64,000 nt of DNA from Polaribacter gangjinensis (GCF_038024125.1 NZ_CP150662.1:203501-267500); one strand, 5' to 3'. Counted from the first letter of the stretch, positions 19,810-28,594 are shown. Made by a program: numbers and translations. The notes: generated by a model from the sequence alone, not told the origin.

Positions 19810-20445
19810 GTAAAACGTTTTTTATTCCGTTAAAATCGATATCCAATTCTTAAATGTAAATTCAAAGCAGCTTCTCCTTCATTTTCTAAATATCCGACAC
19901 TTTTAGCGAAAATATACCTGTATCCAACTCCAATTCCAGTTTCGTATGTAAAATGGTTTCCAATATTTCGTCTAATTCCCCAAGTTGGTATTATGGAAAT
20001 TTGGTCAGCTACTTCTACATTATCATAATTTGAAATTACAAACCAATTCGGATTGTAGCTTGTCTGTAATGTTAAAAAATTCCCACTGTTCCCACCAATA
20101 TTTCTCGATTTAGATACTCTTTTGTTAAGGTTATAATACCATCTAGGTTCTAATCTAATTACAGGTGTCATTAAATATCCATTTTCAGGATAGAAACTTC
20201 CGCCCCAAAAACCAGCATCCATTCCGATTTCTGCTCTTAAAGCTATTTGATTTGATAATTTCGTTTCTTTATGAGCCCAAATTCCTAAAACTCCTGTTTG
20301 TATTCCGTAGGTAGATTGTTCTACACTTGCGGTTTGTGATTTCGCAATTAAAGTCAGTCCGCAAAATGTCAAGGTCAATAAGATTTTTTTCATTCAGTTT
20401 ATTTTTTGTTATTAAGTTTATTTTTTAGTCAAAATGTTTTACAAC
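19690..20445 (-). mobile_element. Duplicated cassette, copy B
   Basis: 756-base unit matching 16452-17207, flanked upstream by a different site (S6). Confidence 0.85.
19830..20393 (-). CDS. Outer-membrane beta-barrel protein (cassette copy B)
   Basis: Identical in protein sequence to the copy at 16592-17155 (signal peptide, small porin-like barrel ending RIGYRF). Two identical copies separated by one other cassette point to recent cassette re-insertion or unequal recombination between sites. Confidence 0.75.
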   Translation of the reverse strand: MKKILLTLTFCGLTLIAKSQTASVEQSTYGIQTGVLGIWAHKETKLSNQIALRAEIGMDAGFWGGSFYPENGYLMTPVIRLEPRWYYNLNKRVSKSRNIGGNSGNFLTLQTSYNPNWFVISNYDNVEVADQISIIPTWGIRRNIGNHFTYETGIGVGYRYIFAKSVGYLENEGEAALNLHLRIGYRF

Positions 20446-20561
20446 TTAGTTGTGCATAGTTTGGTGCGTAAATTAAGAAATAAAACTAATAAATATAAAC
20501 AAAATGAGAAGTAAACGAGAATTTTCCAAAGTTGCTAAATGTAGCACTAAATTATGCACGG
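20443..20561. repeat. Cassette site S6 (attC-like, split by IS110 copy 2)
   Basis: Left arm TGTGCATAGTTTGGTGC, right arm GCACTAAATTATGCACG. The last bases (TGTTAGGC) lie beyond the IS at 21862. GTTAGGCATA there is complementary to TATGCCTAAC at 22594, so the site belongs to the CAAX protease cassette. Same subtype as S18. Confidence 0.85.
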
Positions 20562-20605
20562 CTTAAGTTTACAATTCATAAATTTAAACAATAATCAGAA
20601 AGAAT

Positions 20606-20755
20606 AAAAGAGAGAATTAAGGTTAGTATACACGGTGAAGCTAGAACTTCGACAATCCCGAAACTTCGGGAATAATCCTCTCTCTTTTCTACTAAAAATC
20701 ACGTTCAGTTCTGTGAGACCTAGATCTCGATTTCAAGTTGTTGTGATTCTAGTAG
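20606..20755 (+). ncRNA. Predicted bridge RNA of IS110 copy 2 (altered target loop)
   Basis: Same two stem-loops as copy 1: TATACACGG at 20627-20635 in loop 1 and CAGTTCT at 20706-20712 in loop 2. The right side of loop 1, expected to pair with the right half of the target, is replaced by a 16-base palindrome, so targeting may be changed or lost. Confidence 0.6.
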
Positions 20756-20780
20756 TTTATTCTTTCATAAATCATTAGTT

Positions 20781-21749
20781 ATGAGTAAATATAAAGAAAC
20801 TTTTGGAATTGACATCAGTAAAGATGTATTTGATTGTTATGGAAGTGTTCAGGGTCACTTACAATTTAACAATACAGAAAAAGGATTTCTAAAGTTTCAA
20901 AAGATTTTAGGAGAAAACAGTTTAGTTATCATGGAGGCTACAGGCTATTACCATTATCGTTTAGCACAGTTTTTGTATCACAATGATCAAGATGTTTCAG
21001 TAGTAAATCCTTTGTCAGTAAAGCGTTTTATACAAATGCGATTAGCAAAAGTTAAAACCGATAAAAGTGATTCAAAAGCGATTTGTGAGTATGGTCTAAT
21101 CAATGAAGTTCCATTATACACAGCTCTCAACGAAGCTCAGAGTGAGTGTTTACAGTTATTTCGTTTGATGGATAGTTTACTAAAAAATCGAACAGCCAAA
21201 ATGAATAAGATTCATGGCGAGGAGATTTTAGGGATTCCTTCAAAATATGTGTATAGTTCTTTAAAACGAGTTAAAAAACAGTTAGATAAAGAAATCACAG
21301 GGATAGAGCAGAAGCTACTTTCTTTAGTAAAACAAGACCAGCAAGTTCAATTAACCTTACTTCAAAGTATTCCTGGTATTGGAGTTAAAACAGCATTATT
21401 TTTAATAGTAGTAACAGATGGATTTAAAAAGTTTGAGAATGCTTCACAACTGTGCAGCTATGTGGGCATCACACCAACCATAAGAGAATCTGGCAGTAGT
21501 GTAAGAGCAAGAAGTAGAATAAGTAAGGTTGGAAACAGGAAACTACGCAACTTATTGTTTTTATGTTCCTTTAGTGCTTGTAAGCAAAATAAGGCTTGCA
21601 GAGAAATTTACGAGCGAATCACAAACAAAGGTAAAAGTAAAAAGTTGGCATTAATAGCAGTATCAAATAAGCTGTTAAAACAGGCATTTGCTATTGCAAA
21701 ATCTGGAAATCCTTACGAAGAAAGTTTTGTATCAGTAATGCCTAAATAA
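20781..21749 (+). CDS. IS110-family DEDD transposase (copy 2)
   Basis: 322 residues, identical in protein sequence to copy 1 (Asp11, Glu52, Asp94, Asp97 and the RESGSSVR serine motif all intact). Full length and probably active, unless the palindrome in its guide RNA impairs it. Confidence 0.95.
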   Translation: MSKYKETFGIDISKDVFDCYGSVQGHLQFNNTEKGFLKFQKILGENSLVIMEATGYYHYRLAQFLYHNDQDVSVVNPLSVKRFIQMRLAKVKTDKSDSKAICEYGLINEVPLYTALNEAQSECLQLFRLMDSLLKNRTAKMNKIHGEEILGIPSKYVYSSLKRVKKQLDKEITGIEQKLLSLVKQDQQVQLTLLQSIPGIGVKTALFLIVVTDGFKKFENASQLCSYVGITPTIRESGSSVRARSRISKVGNRKLRNLLFLCSFSACKQNKACREIYERITNKGKSKKLALIAVSNKLLKQAFAIAKSGNPYEESFVSVMPK

Positions 21750-21877
21750 GTAGGTTTTAAATAAAAAAAATGATGGTTTAAAGGGTGAAAGCTACTTGTA
21801 AGCTTAGATAAATATTGCAGAAAAATTATTGAAAAATTGTTTGTTTTTTAACTCAGTTCTTTGTTAGGCATAGTTTT

Positions 21878-22564
21878 TTATTCCGTTTGTTCTTTTACAA
21901 AATATCTTACGTAAATCAGAACTATAATAGGGACTATGACCAATCCACTGACAAAATTCAATAATGAAGCCCAATAGGTTAAGTCATTTCCACCTTTTGA
22001 AATTAATACTAATTCGCCTAAAGGTCCTTTTGAAAATATTGTGTTGTATATAAAATTCCAGCCCAAATGAAGTCCGAAAGGTAGCATTATTGATTTAGTT
22101 TTTGAAAAAGCCCAAGCCCAAGCGTAACCCATTAATCCAGTTCCGATAAAAACTAAAATCATTGCCATTACATTGCCTAAAACTCCATATGAGAACCAAT
22201 GATAAATTCCGAATGCGATTGCAGAAATCAAGATACTTTTTCTTGAGCCGATTTTTTGGATGAGAATATATAATAAAGCTCCACGAAAAATCAGTTCTTC
22301 TGTCAATACAGATTTAAAATCCCACCAAAAAGATTTTATTATAATTCCGCTCGAAATTTCTTTATTCAAAATCCAAGTCGAAGATTTTAGATATGATTCT
22401 AAATATTGAACAAGAACGCAAAGTATTCCAGTAATTAAAAATCCGATTAAGAATTGTTTTAATCTTTTGCCAATTGGAAGAAATCCTAATGCTAAAATAT
22501 TCTTCTTTTCAATCAGATATAAAAGTAACCACGAAATGGCAATTGCTACTAAAATTCCTATCAT
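21878..22564 (-). CDS. CPBP (CAAX-type) intramembrane metalloprotease
   Basis: 228 residues with about six to seven membrane helices. The family motifs are Glu89-Glu90-x-x-x-Arg94 (EELIFRG), His122 in GIYHW, and His166/Asn170 in HLGWN. Related proteins process prenylated proteins or bacteriocins, or confer bacteriocin self-immunity. As a single-gene cassette an immunity or defence role is plausible but unproven. Confidence 0.85.
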   Translation of the reverse strand: MIGILVAIAISWLLLYLIEKKNILALGFLPIGKRLKQFLIGFLITGILCVLVQYLESYLKSSTWILNKEISSGIIIKSFWWDFKSVLTEELIFRGALLYILIQKIGSRKSILISAIAFGIYHWFSYGVLGNVMAMILVFIGTGLMGYAWAWAFSKTKSIMLPFGLHLGWNFIYNTIFSKGPLGELVLISKGGNDLTYWASLLNFVSGLVIVPIIVLIYVRYFVKEQTE

Positions 22565-22591
22565 TTACTTGGTTGGTTTTAAATTATGCCT

Positions 22592-22716
22592 AACGGTTTG
22601 CGTGTATGAGAAGTAGCGGATTAAAAAGCACTTCACTTACGGGCTGGCACAGACTTTTATTAAAAGTAAAGACCTTTGATTTAGCACTTAACCCGCTATT
22701 TCTTATAAACGCTGTT
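22592..22716. repeat. Cassette site S7 (attC-like)
   Basis: Arms GTGTATGAGAAGTAGCGG and CCGCTATTTCTTATAAAC; GTTATGGGC is complementary to GCCCATAAC at 24504. Same subtype as S16 (shared AAAAGCACTTCACT centre). Confidence 0.9.
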
Positions 22717-22726
22717 ATGGGCTGGT

Positions 22727-22924
22727 TTATTTCATTTTATATAACCCTCTTTTTATCCAAATAAAGTATACTTTTCCTTTTAATTTCTTGTTTTTATCAG
22801 AGTGTTTCCAAATAAAATTTGTAGAATTGGGTTTCAAAAAATCAAAGTCTGATGCTCGGAAATGTTTTACATCCCTTTTATTAATATCATGCTTGATTTG
22901 ATCAATTAAATTATTTTGTCTCAT
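22727..22924 (-). CDS. Hypothetical small basic protein (65 aa)
   Basis: Starts MRQNNLIDQIKHDINKRD and is Lys/Arg rich, without signal or membrane segment. It lies 21 bases after the 105-aa gene in the same direction, last of a three-gene cassette. Unknown function; the coding status is supported mainly by position. Confidence 0.5.
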   Translation of the reverse strand: MRQNNLIDQIKHDINKRDVKHFRASDFDFLKPNSTNFIWKHSDKNKKLKGKVYFIWIKRGLYKMK

Positions 22925-22945
22925 TTAATTTACAATACCAGATTT

Positions 22946-23263
22946 TCAAATACGATTCAACAGTACTCTTAATACTGAAAGATTACAAGGTCTAGTGTTA
23001 TACTCATTTTGGTTATAATTAATATACCATTGAGCATTTATTTCTTCTCCAGTATTAAAAGCTTCTAAGGCAGCATTAATAGTATTTAAGGGCAGAGTTT
23101 TTTGATTTTGGTTTATAGAATAAGTAACTCCAAAATCATTACTTCGTTCGATAAATAAATATTGAGTTCCATTTGCAGTTGTGTACAGTAATTCACCAAC
23201 GAACAAGTTGTTTAATATTTCTTCCATACTAAATTTTTTTAACACCTCTTTTTTGATTATCAA
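22946..23263 (-). CDS. Hypothetical cassette protein (105 aa)
   Basis: Not recognised. Contains a beta-rich stretch (ELLYTTANGTQYLFIERSNDFGVTYSI) and a C-terminal RPCNLSVLRVLL helix. Its ATG overlaps the stop of the 352-aa membrane coiled-coil gene by 4 bases, indicating coupled translation. Confidence 0.6.
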   Translation of the reverse strand: MIIKKEVLKKFSMEEILNNLFVGELLYTTANGTQYLFIERSNDFGVTYSINQNQKTLPLNTINAALEAFNTGEEINAQWYINYNQNEYNTRPCNLSVLRVLLNRI

Positions 23264-24318
23264 TTTCTTAATGATTTAGTATTCTTGTTAATTCTCCAAG
23301 TTTGATAAGCATTAATGGCTTGAAGCATATTGTTGGTCATAATACTGCTATTTATTTCTTTAAGTTCTGAAATAACATTTTCGCTTGATTCAACAAGAGA
23401 AATGAAATTTTGATTTAACTCTGTTAACTGATTGCTTATTTGAGCTAATCGAATTTCAATATTATCAAGCTTGTTCAATACGTTTTTCTGCCATGTGCTA
23501 TCAAAAACACCAAGTTTTTCAAAAGCTTCATATATTTCAAAATATCTAATTTTTTTGTCATTTAAGTAAAAAACAATCATTGCTACAGCCATGTTTCTAT
23601 AATATTCCATAGTTTTTATTTGATTTTCTAATGCCGGTTTCATTACATCTCCTAATTCAAACAATTTATCTACATTAGAATCAAAACCTTTTGTTCTTCC
23701 ACCTTCTAGTTTAGCTGACATGTCATCCAGATTTTCAATGATTTTATCTAAATCATTTCTTTGACCTTCTAATTGTATTCTTGATTTGAGCCATTCAATG
23801 TCAAGGACTTCGTTCAGACCAGATTGGTCTGAAATTATCCTTCCACGATAGTCACGTAAAAATGTATCAATTTTCATAAATGAAAATAATTGATTATCAC
23901 CTCCTTTGTCAAGAATACTTTTTTCATTATCAATTATTATATTTTTGTAATCTGAAACATCAATTATCTTAATGTCCTGAATTTCTGATAATTTTATTTT
24001 AAGATTGTCAGCTTTTATTAATTTAATTTTAATTTCATTATTTTTCTGAATATTGATTTCTTCTCTTCTAATGATAGATTTTTCTTTTTCTTCTTTCTTA
24101 TATTTTTCTTCTTTTTCTATTTTCCTTTTAAAATCCTGATGTTTCTTAATACCTAAATAGATTAGGAAACCTCCTAAAGGTATCATAAAGAAACTTCCAA
24201 TGCCATCAAATCCATCTTGACCAATCCATTGAATACCAGCAATTCCGGTCATTAAGAATACACCACCTAAAAACCAAAAAACGGCAGGCAAACAACCTAT
24301 CTTGTTCTGTTCTTTCAT
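23260..24318 (-). CDS. Membrane-anchored coiled-coil protein
   Basis: 352 residues. Two hydrophobic segments near the N-terminus (about residues 9-27 and 36-54) are followed by a long Lys/Glu-rich coiled coil (KRKIEKEEKYKKEEKEKS), a globular middle and a second coiled coil near 290-335 (NKLDNIEIRLAQISNQLTEL). No family recognised. First gene of a three-gene cassette that could be a membrane-associated defence or stress module. Confidence 0.6.
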   Translation of the reverse strand: MKEQNKIGCLPAVFWFLGGVFLMTGIAGIQWIGQDGFDGIGSFFMIPLGGFLIYLGIKKHQDFKRKIEKEEKYKKEEKEKSIIRREEINIQKNNEIKIKLIKADNLKIKLSEIQDIKIIDVSDYKNIIIDNEKSILDKGGDNQLFSFMKIDTFLRDYRGRIISDQSGLNEVLDIEWLKSRIQLEGQRNDLDKIIENLDDMSAKLEGGRTKGFDSNVDKLFELGDVMKPALENQIKTMEYYRNMAVAMIVFYLNDKKIRYFEIYEAFEKLGVFDSTWQKNVLNKLDNIEIRLAQISNQLTELNQNFISLVESSENVISELKEINSSIMTNNMLQAINAYQTWRINKNTKSLRN

Positions 24319-24501
24319 ATTTATAAATTATTTTTTTCCTACTCCTTTGGCTTTTCGGTTCTGCCCCGTTTTTTAAAGTTGTTTCTGGTCTCAACTTTTT
24401 TCTTTTTTACAAAATATGTTTTAGGAACTATCAAAGTTTTCCTTTGGCGGTTCTTTTGTCTGTCTTTTTCCGTTTGGTTGTCTTTTCATAAACTTGCCCA
24501 T

Positions 24502-24627
24502 AACGGTTCTCAGCTATACGCAGGCAGGGATTTTAAACACTGAACTTCCTACGAAGAACTGAACTTTAAATTTACCACTTTCCTGTCCTACGAAGCACGA
24601 AACCCCTGCTTGCGTATAGGTGATGTT
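24502..24627. repeat. Cassette site S8 (attC-like)
   Basis: Arms CTATACGCAGGCAGGG and CCCTGCTTGCGTATAG pair with one G-T wobble on the plus strand. GTTGTGCCTT is complementary to GAGGCACAAC at 28597, so S8 closes the DarT/helicase cassette. Confidence 0.88.
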
Positions 24628-24689
24628 GTGCCTTCGTTGTTCTTTTTCTGTCGTTGGTTTGTCTGTCGTTTTGGTCGTGCGATGGGGTA

Positions 24690-24768
24690 GACACACTCTT
24701 TGCCAAGCTTTGGTTTTAGCGTTGGCTGGTGCGGCTTGGCAATGTATGTGACTGCTAGCGTTTGGCAT
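24690..24768. repeat. B element 1 (second palindrome family)
   Basis: Stem TGCCAAGC / GCTTGGCA around a loop containing TAGCGTTGGCTGGTGCG, with a weaker outer stem and a GCGTTTGGC box. It overlaps the last codons and stop of the ADP-ribosylglycohydrolase gene. Confidence 0.7.
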
Positions 24769-26302
24769 TCTTCTCAATTTGGTTTAAGATTTCTCTGAAT
24801 TCCTTTTGTTGCTCTTTGTTTAATCCATTCAAAAATTTGTCAATTCGTTCTTTTGTTTGGAAGTCTATTTTTAGAGAATTTAAAAAGTTTATATCCTTTT
24901 CAATCTCGTCAAGGTTGTCAATGGATTCAGATTTAGAAATTTCCTTTTCTGTTTTATTCAATATTTGGGCGAATCGACAACTTTGTCCCAAGTCAAATTC
25001 AACATCAATTATTAGATTATACTTCCCTTTAGTTAAAGTATCCTGCCTATCAATATGAACGACCTTGCCTTTGCCAAGAGGTAAGAAAAATACATATTCA
25101 CCTAATTCAAAATTGTCTTTGTTAATAGGATTTATTGACTTTAACTCTGAATGTCTTTCAGTTTTTATTTCTGTTGCCCTGCTCTCTGAAATCTCTAATA
25201 ACCTTACAGCTATATTTTCAAGATAATCTGAATCTTGAATTGATTTAAACCTATCAGGAATAATGGATGTGCCGTGTAGTGAGCCAATTAATCCACCTGT
25301 GAAGGCTGCAATGCTATCAGTATCAGTTCCAATTGAGTTAACAGCTTGTTCTATTCCCTTTATTGGTTCTTTATGATATTTACAACAAAGAAAAATACCT
25401 GCAATTACAGTTGACGTTCCCGAACCTTTTGTATCTGAATGGTAACAGCCTAAAGTTCTAAGTGCCTTTTCGTCTTCGATTTTATTAGTCAGACTCTTAT
25501 ATACATCTCGCAAATACTGTTGGGTTTCATCGAGAATCGTTTGATATTGCTCTTTGAATGGTATTTTGGCTTTACTATTCCATTCTTTTTCCCAAATGCT
25601 AAAATTGGCTTTTTGAATAAATGGAATTGAAAGCTTAAGATGAATGTCTTTTCCAAGTTCTGTTAAAAATGCTTCGTATGTAAAATGTTCAGGTCGAAAT
25701 TTTAGAATTGTATCAACTGCATAACCGTAAAGCATAGCCCCAATAATTGCTCTTGGGTGTCCGTGTGTTACAATACTGTTTGCAAAAATTTCTTCTTTGA
25801 TTTTATCAATTTCTCCAAAGTTAGCTAGAGCTATAGGAAGAATTCGCATTGCTGCACCATTTGCTCCGCTTTCTCTATAATCTATCGTTGTATTACCTGC
25901 CTTGTAACTAAAAAAATTACTATTCCATTTTGCTGATTTTCGTTCAATCTTTCTCGCTGCATTTTTGATAGTTCGACCTGCTCCACGTGCATACAAAAGC
26001 CAATTTGGTAATTCTATTTTAGAAAAATATTCACGGTCAATAGTGCCGTCAACTTTAATTGACCTTGCAACAGAAAGCAAAAGTTGGGTGTCGTCTGAAT
26101 ACGAACCTTTTGTCAAATTATCTATGTATCCATTGAATCTCCCACCAACTTCCTTTTTCCATCCGTAGAAATTGGAAACATAATCAGTTCCATATTTTAA
26201 CTTCAATGAATCAGAGCTTTTCTCAAACTCTGTTATCCAACCAAGTGCATCCCCAATTGCAGCTAGCTTAACCGCTCCCTTATATTTAGTTTCTGGTTTC
26301 AT
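24755..26302 (-). CDS. ADP-ribosylglycohydrolase (DraG/ARH family)
   Basis: 515 residues. ARH metal and substrate motifs: GDALGWITEF, SDDT at 69-72, GANGAAMRILPI, HGHPRA and GTDTDSIA at 325-332 (Asp327 and Asp329 as likely Mg ligands). A C-terminal extension of about 150 residues follows the catalytic domain. The family removes ADP-ribose from proteins or nucleic acids. It overlaps the DarT-like gene by 4 bases, so it is probably the antidote to that enzyme, a role filled by a macrodomain (DarG) in standard DarTG. Confidence 0.88.
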   Translation of the reverse strand: MKPETKYKGAVKLAAIGDALGWITEFEKSSDSLKLKYGTDYVSNFYGWKKEVGGRFNGYIDNLTKGSYSDDTQLLLSVARSIKVDGTIDREYFSKIELPNWLLYARGAGRTIKNAARKIERKSAKWNSNFFSYKAGNTTIDYRESGANGAAMRILPIALANFGEIDKIKEEIFANSIVTHGHPRAIIGAMLYGYAVDTILKFRPEHFTYEAFLTELGKDIHLKLSIPFIQKANFSIWEKEWNSKAKIPFKEQYQTILDETQQYLRDVYKSLTNKIEDEKALRTLGCYHSDTKGSGTSTVIAGIFLCCKYHKEPIKGIEQAVNSIGTDTDSIAAFTGGLIGSLHGTSIIPDRFKSIQDSDYLENIAVRLLEISESRATEIKTERHSELKSINPINKDNFELGEYVFFLPLGKGKVVHIDRQDTLTKGKYNLIIDVEFDLGQSCRFAQILNKTEKEISKSESIDNLDEIEKDINFLNSLKIDFQTKERIDKFLNGLNKEQQKEFREILNQIEKNAKR

Positions 26303-26961
26303 ATTGCTCGATTTGGCGAAAAAATTTCTTTATCAACAACGAAATTACTTGTATTAAACTCTGACAATGCAGCTTTTGCAGATGCTAAACTTTCCTGAGA
26401 ATCAAAACACACTTGAATAATACTTTCAATTGGTATTTCATCCTTTACTAGCACTTCGGCTTGAACATTCGTTGGGAACTTTGAATTTAACCTGCCACGG
26501 ACACCAAAGGGAATGTTTATGTTGTTAGCAAAAAGCATTTTAAATTTTTCAATGTCCCCCGTTACTCCAATTGACTTTGCAGCATTTGATGCCGCATTAG
26601 TTACCGCAAACTTTGTCTCCTTTTCATAGATGTGTTTTGGGTCAATTTTCAAGACACACCAATTTATTGTTATGTCATCTTTTGTTCTCTCTTGGAATTT
26701 AGAAAACAGAAAAGTGTTTGGGCCTGAAATAGATAAATTTATAAAGCTTTTATCATCATATCTGACACTATCAGTAAATTGTACATAGTCCAATATATCG
26801 AATTGTTCAATATCTAAATTTTCAAGAACTCTTCTTGACATTAGTTTTTCCTGCTCTAAAATGCTGTACAGGTTAATAGTTGGCGTAAAGTGTATTAAAT
26901 ACTCAATTCCCCGCCTTGATATTTCGCTTTGAAATTCTATGTAATCTTTTTTTAATTCCAT
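26299..26961 (-). CDS. DarT-like DNA ADP-ribosyltransferase (DUF4433)
   Basis: 220 residues. LIHFTPTINLYSIL (residues 22-35) matches the NAD-binding start of DarT proteins. FINLSIS and a Glu in QAEVLVKDEIP (Glu169) match the catalytic region. DarT enzymes attach ADP-ribose to bases in single-stranded DNA using NAD and stall replication, often as anti-phage toxins. It sits between a helicase and an ADP-ribosylglycohydrolase with 2-base and overlapping junctions, implying a single transcript. Confidence 0.8.
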   Translation of the reverse strand: MELKKDYIEFQSEISRRGIEYLIHFTPTINLYSILEQEKLMSRRVLENLDIEQFDILDYVQFTDSVRYDDKSFINLSISGPNTFLFSKFQERTKDDITINWCVLKIDPKHIYEKETKFAVTNAASNAAKSIGVTGDIEKFKMLFANNINIPFGVRGRLNSKFPTNVQAEVLVKDEIPIESIIQVCFDSQESLASAKAALSEFNTSNFVVDKEIFSPNRAI

Positions 26962-26963
26962 AA

Positions 26964-28472
26964 TTAGAAAGGTAGGCCATCATCTTCAAAATCGTCATCC
27001 GAAGAAGATTCTGTAACATTATTCAATAAATCGTCATCAATCTCGGCTATGTATCTTGAGGGGTTATCCTTATCGCCTATTAGATAAAGACCTGTTCTTG
27101 CTCTAGTCATACAGGTATATAAAAGCCTTCTTTCAGTTGAAATATGAAATTCATCATCGGTCTCAATAAAGCCTGGGGGATAGGGAATAACATCATCTGT
27201 TAAATCCATTATGAAGACATTATTGAACTCTAACCCTTTAATAGAAGACATTGTGCAGATTTTGATGCTGTCACTATTGTAGTTTACAGCCTGATTTGAT
27301 TTTACAAGTTCGGTCTGTAAACCATTATTATTAAGGTAGTTTTGAATCCTTCTCACGCCATCATTAGTCCTGTGTAAAACAATCGTACTACTTATTTTTC
27401 CTTCATTTTTTATGTTTTGTAATTCTCCTTTCAAATAAGCAAGTTGGTCATCAAAGTCTTCAAAATAACCTACAATTGGTTTTTGACCACCTGAAAGAGC
27501 TGTTTCTACATCTGTAAATTCTGATTTATCTTCTTCATTAGCCAACAAGGAAAGAGCTGCACGAGCAATGTGTACAGAATTCCGGTAATTTTTTTTGAAT
27601 TCTATAGTCCTACCACCACGAACATTTAGTCCAACTTCCGACCAAGTAAAACCACTCTTAAAAATTCTCTGGGCGGCATCTGCAATGATTGAAATACTCT
27701 CTGTTTCTTGAGATACCAATTTTGAAATAACTAGGATTTGAGCTTTGTTTAAATCTTGGGCTTCATCAATAATTATATGAGTGAAGGGTGGTTTCCAAAA
27801 TGGGTCGTTTTCTATTTTTTGTAAACTTTTTATCGCATAATCATCAAAATCAACTTTCCCCCTGTTTTTAAGCTCTTGATTATATTTTAAGTAGACATTC
27901 CATATTACTTCTTTGTCACTTGCAGTAACTCTATCCGAAGTTCCCCTGCCTGTCCGTTTTGCTTCTACATACTCCGTTTTTGAATTGAATAGCTTACCCT
28001 TTATCCAAGAAATCTCTTCTTGAAAAAACTCTGAACTTTTAGTTAATACGTTAGAGCTTGTAGATGTTAGTGAGGTTTTTATGCTTTCTATAATTTCAAT
28101 CTGTTCCCATTGCATAACAGTTGTGTTGTACCCAATTCCTGCAAAATGATATGCCCAACTGTGGAAATTCACAATCGTGACATTAAGTCCATCTGGTGTT
28201 TTAGGTTTTATCTCGTCAGAGTCTTTCTGATACCCACCATTTATATAAGGACTTACTGCTCTTATGTAGGCTGCTAATGTCTTATTGAAAGTGAAAATTA
28301 CGATTTTAGCTTCTTGAAAAAGAGTGTTCTGCGTTTCTAGTAGGTGCTTTGCTCTATATAGTGCAACAGTTGTCTTGCCACTTCCTGCAACTCCCTTTAT
28401 TTGAATGGGATTTGTCGGTGGTAAGAATAGCACCTTCTTTTGTTCTCCTTTTAAAGTTATCTTTTTTAACAT
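26964..28472 (-). CDS. UvrD-like superfamily I DNA helicase
   Basis: 502 residues. Walker A GVAGSGKTT (27-35), motif Ia FTFNKTLAAYI, Walker B IIDEAQD (235-240), motif IV/V SIKGLEFNNVFI and motif VI YTCMTRARTGL are intact. The C-terminus is acidic (SSDDDFEDDG). Likely a DNA-acting helicase serving the same defence-like module as the DarT-like gene 2 bases downstream. First gene of the operon, with B element 2 just upstream. Confidence 0.88.
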   Translation of the reverse strand: MLKKITLKGEQKKVLFLPPTNPIQIKGVAGSGKTTVALYRAKHLLETQNTLFQEAKIVIFTFNKTLAAYIRAVSPYINGGYQKDSDEIKPKTPDGLNVTIVNFHSWAYHFAGIGYNTTVMQWEQIEIIESIKTSLTSTSSNVLTKSSEFFQEEISWIKGKLFNSKTEYVEAKRTGRGTSDRVTASDKEVIWNVYLKYNQELKNRGKVDFDDYAIKSLQKIENDPFWKPPFTHIIIDEAQDLNKAQILVISKLVSQETESISIIADAAQRIFKSGFTWSEVGLNVRGGRTIEFKKNYRNSVHIARAALSLLANEEDKSEFTDVETALSGGQKPIVGYFEDFDDQLAYLKGELQNIKNEGKISSTIVLHRTNDGVRRIQNYLNNNGLQTELVKSNQAVNYNSDSIKICTMSSIKGLEFNNVFIMDLTDDVIPYPPGFIETDDEFHISTERRLLYTCMTRARTGLYLIGDKDNPSRYIAEIDDDLLNNVTESSSDDDFEDDGLPF

Positions 28473-28483
28473 ATCATTTCAGT

Positions 28484-28578
28484 TTCTGTCGAGCGTTGGC
28501 AAAATTCAAGCTCTTTTGGTTTTTTGTTTGGGTTATGCGTTTGGCAAAAACCAAATGTGCTTGAATGTGCGGTTGGCT
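28484..28578. repeat. B element 2 (second palindrome family)
   Basis: Outer stem TTCAAGC / GCTTGAA, inner stem TTTTGGTTTTT / AAAAACCAAA, a GCGTTGGC box on the left and a TTGGC box on the right. It lies between the helicase start codon and site S9, so the defence genes sit between two B elements in the same orientation. Confidence 0.75.
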
Positions 28579-28594
28579 TTCTACAATGAGGCAC

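Larger units (their letters stand above)
20562..21861 (+). mobile_element. IS110-family insertion sequence, copy 2
   Basis: 1,300 bases, same ends as copy 1 and inserted at the equivalent base of a cassette site in the same orientation. It is 11 bases longer because the segment after GACAA in the bridge-RNA region carries the palindrome TCCCGAAACTTCGGGA (20656-20671) instead of CATTGA. Confidence 0.93.

Noticed and set aside
12540..21749. IS110 transposases as the recombinase that moves the cassettes
   Set aside because: The elements interrupt sites rather than flank cassettes, and cassette ends lack IS110 ends; they are insertions that target the sites.
24514..24777. 87-aa minus-strand frame over site S8 and B element 1
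   Set aside because: It covers two palindromic elements and overlaps the end of the ADP-ribosylglycohydrolase gene; Cys/His/Thr-rich translation from structured non-coding DNA.
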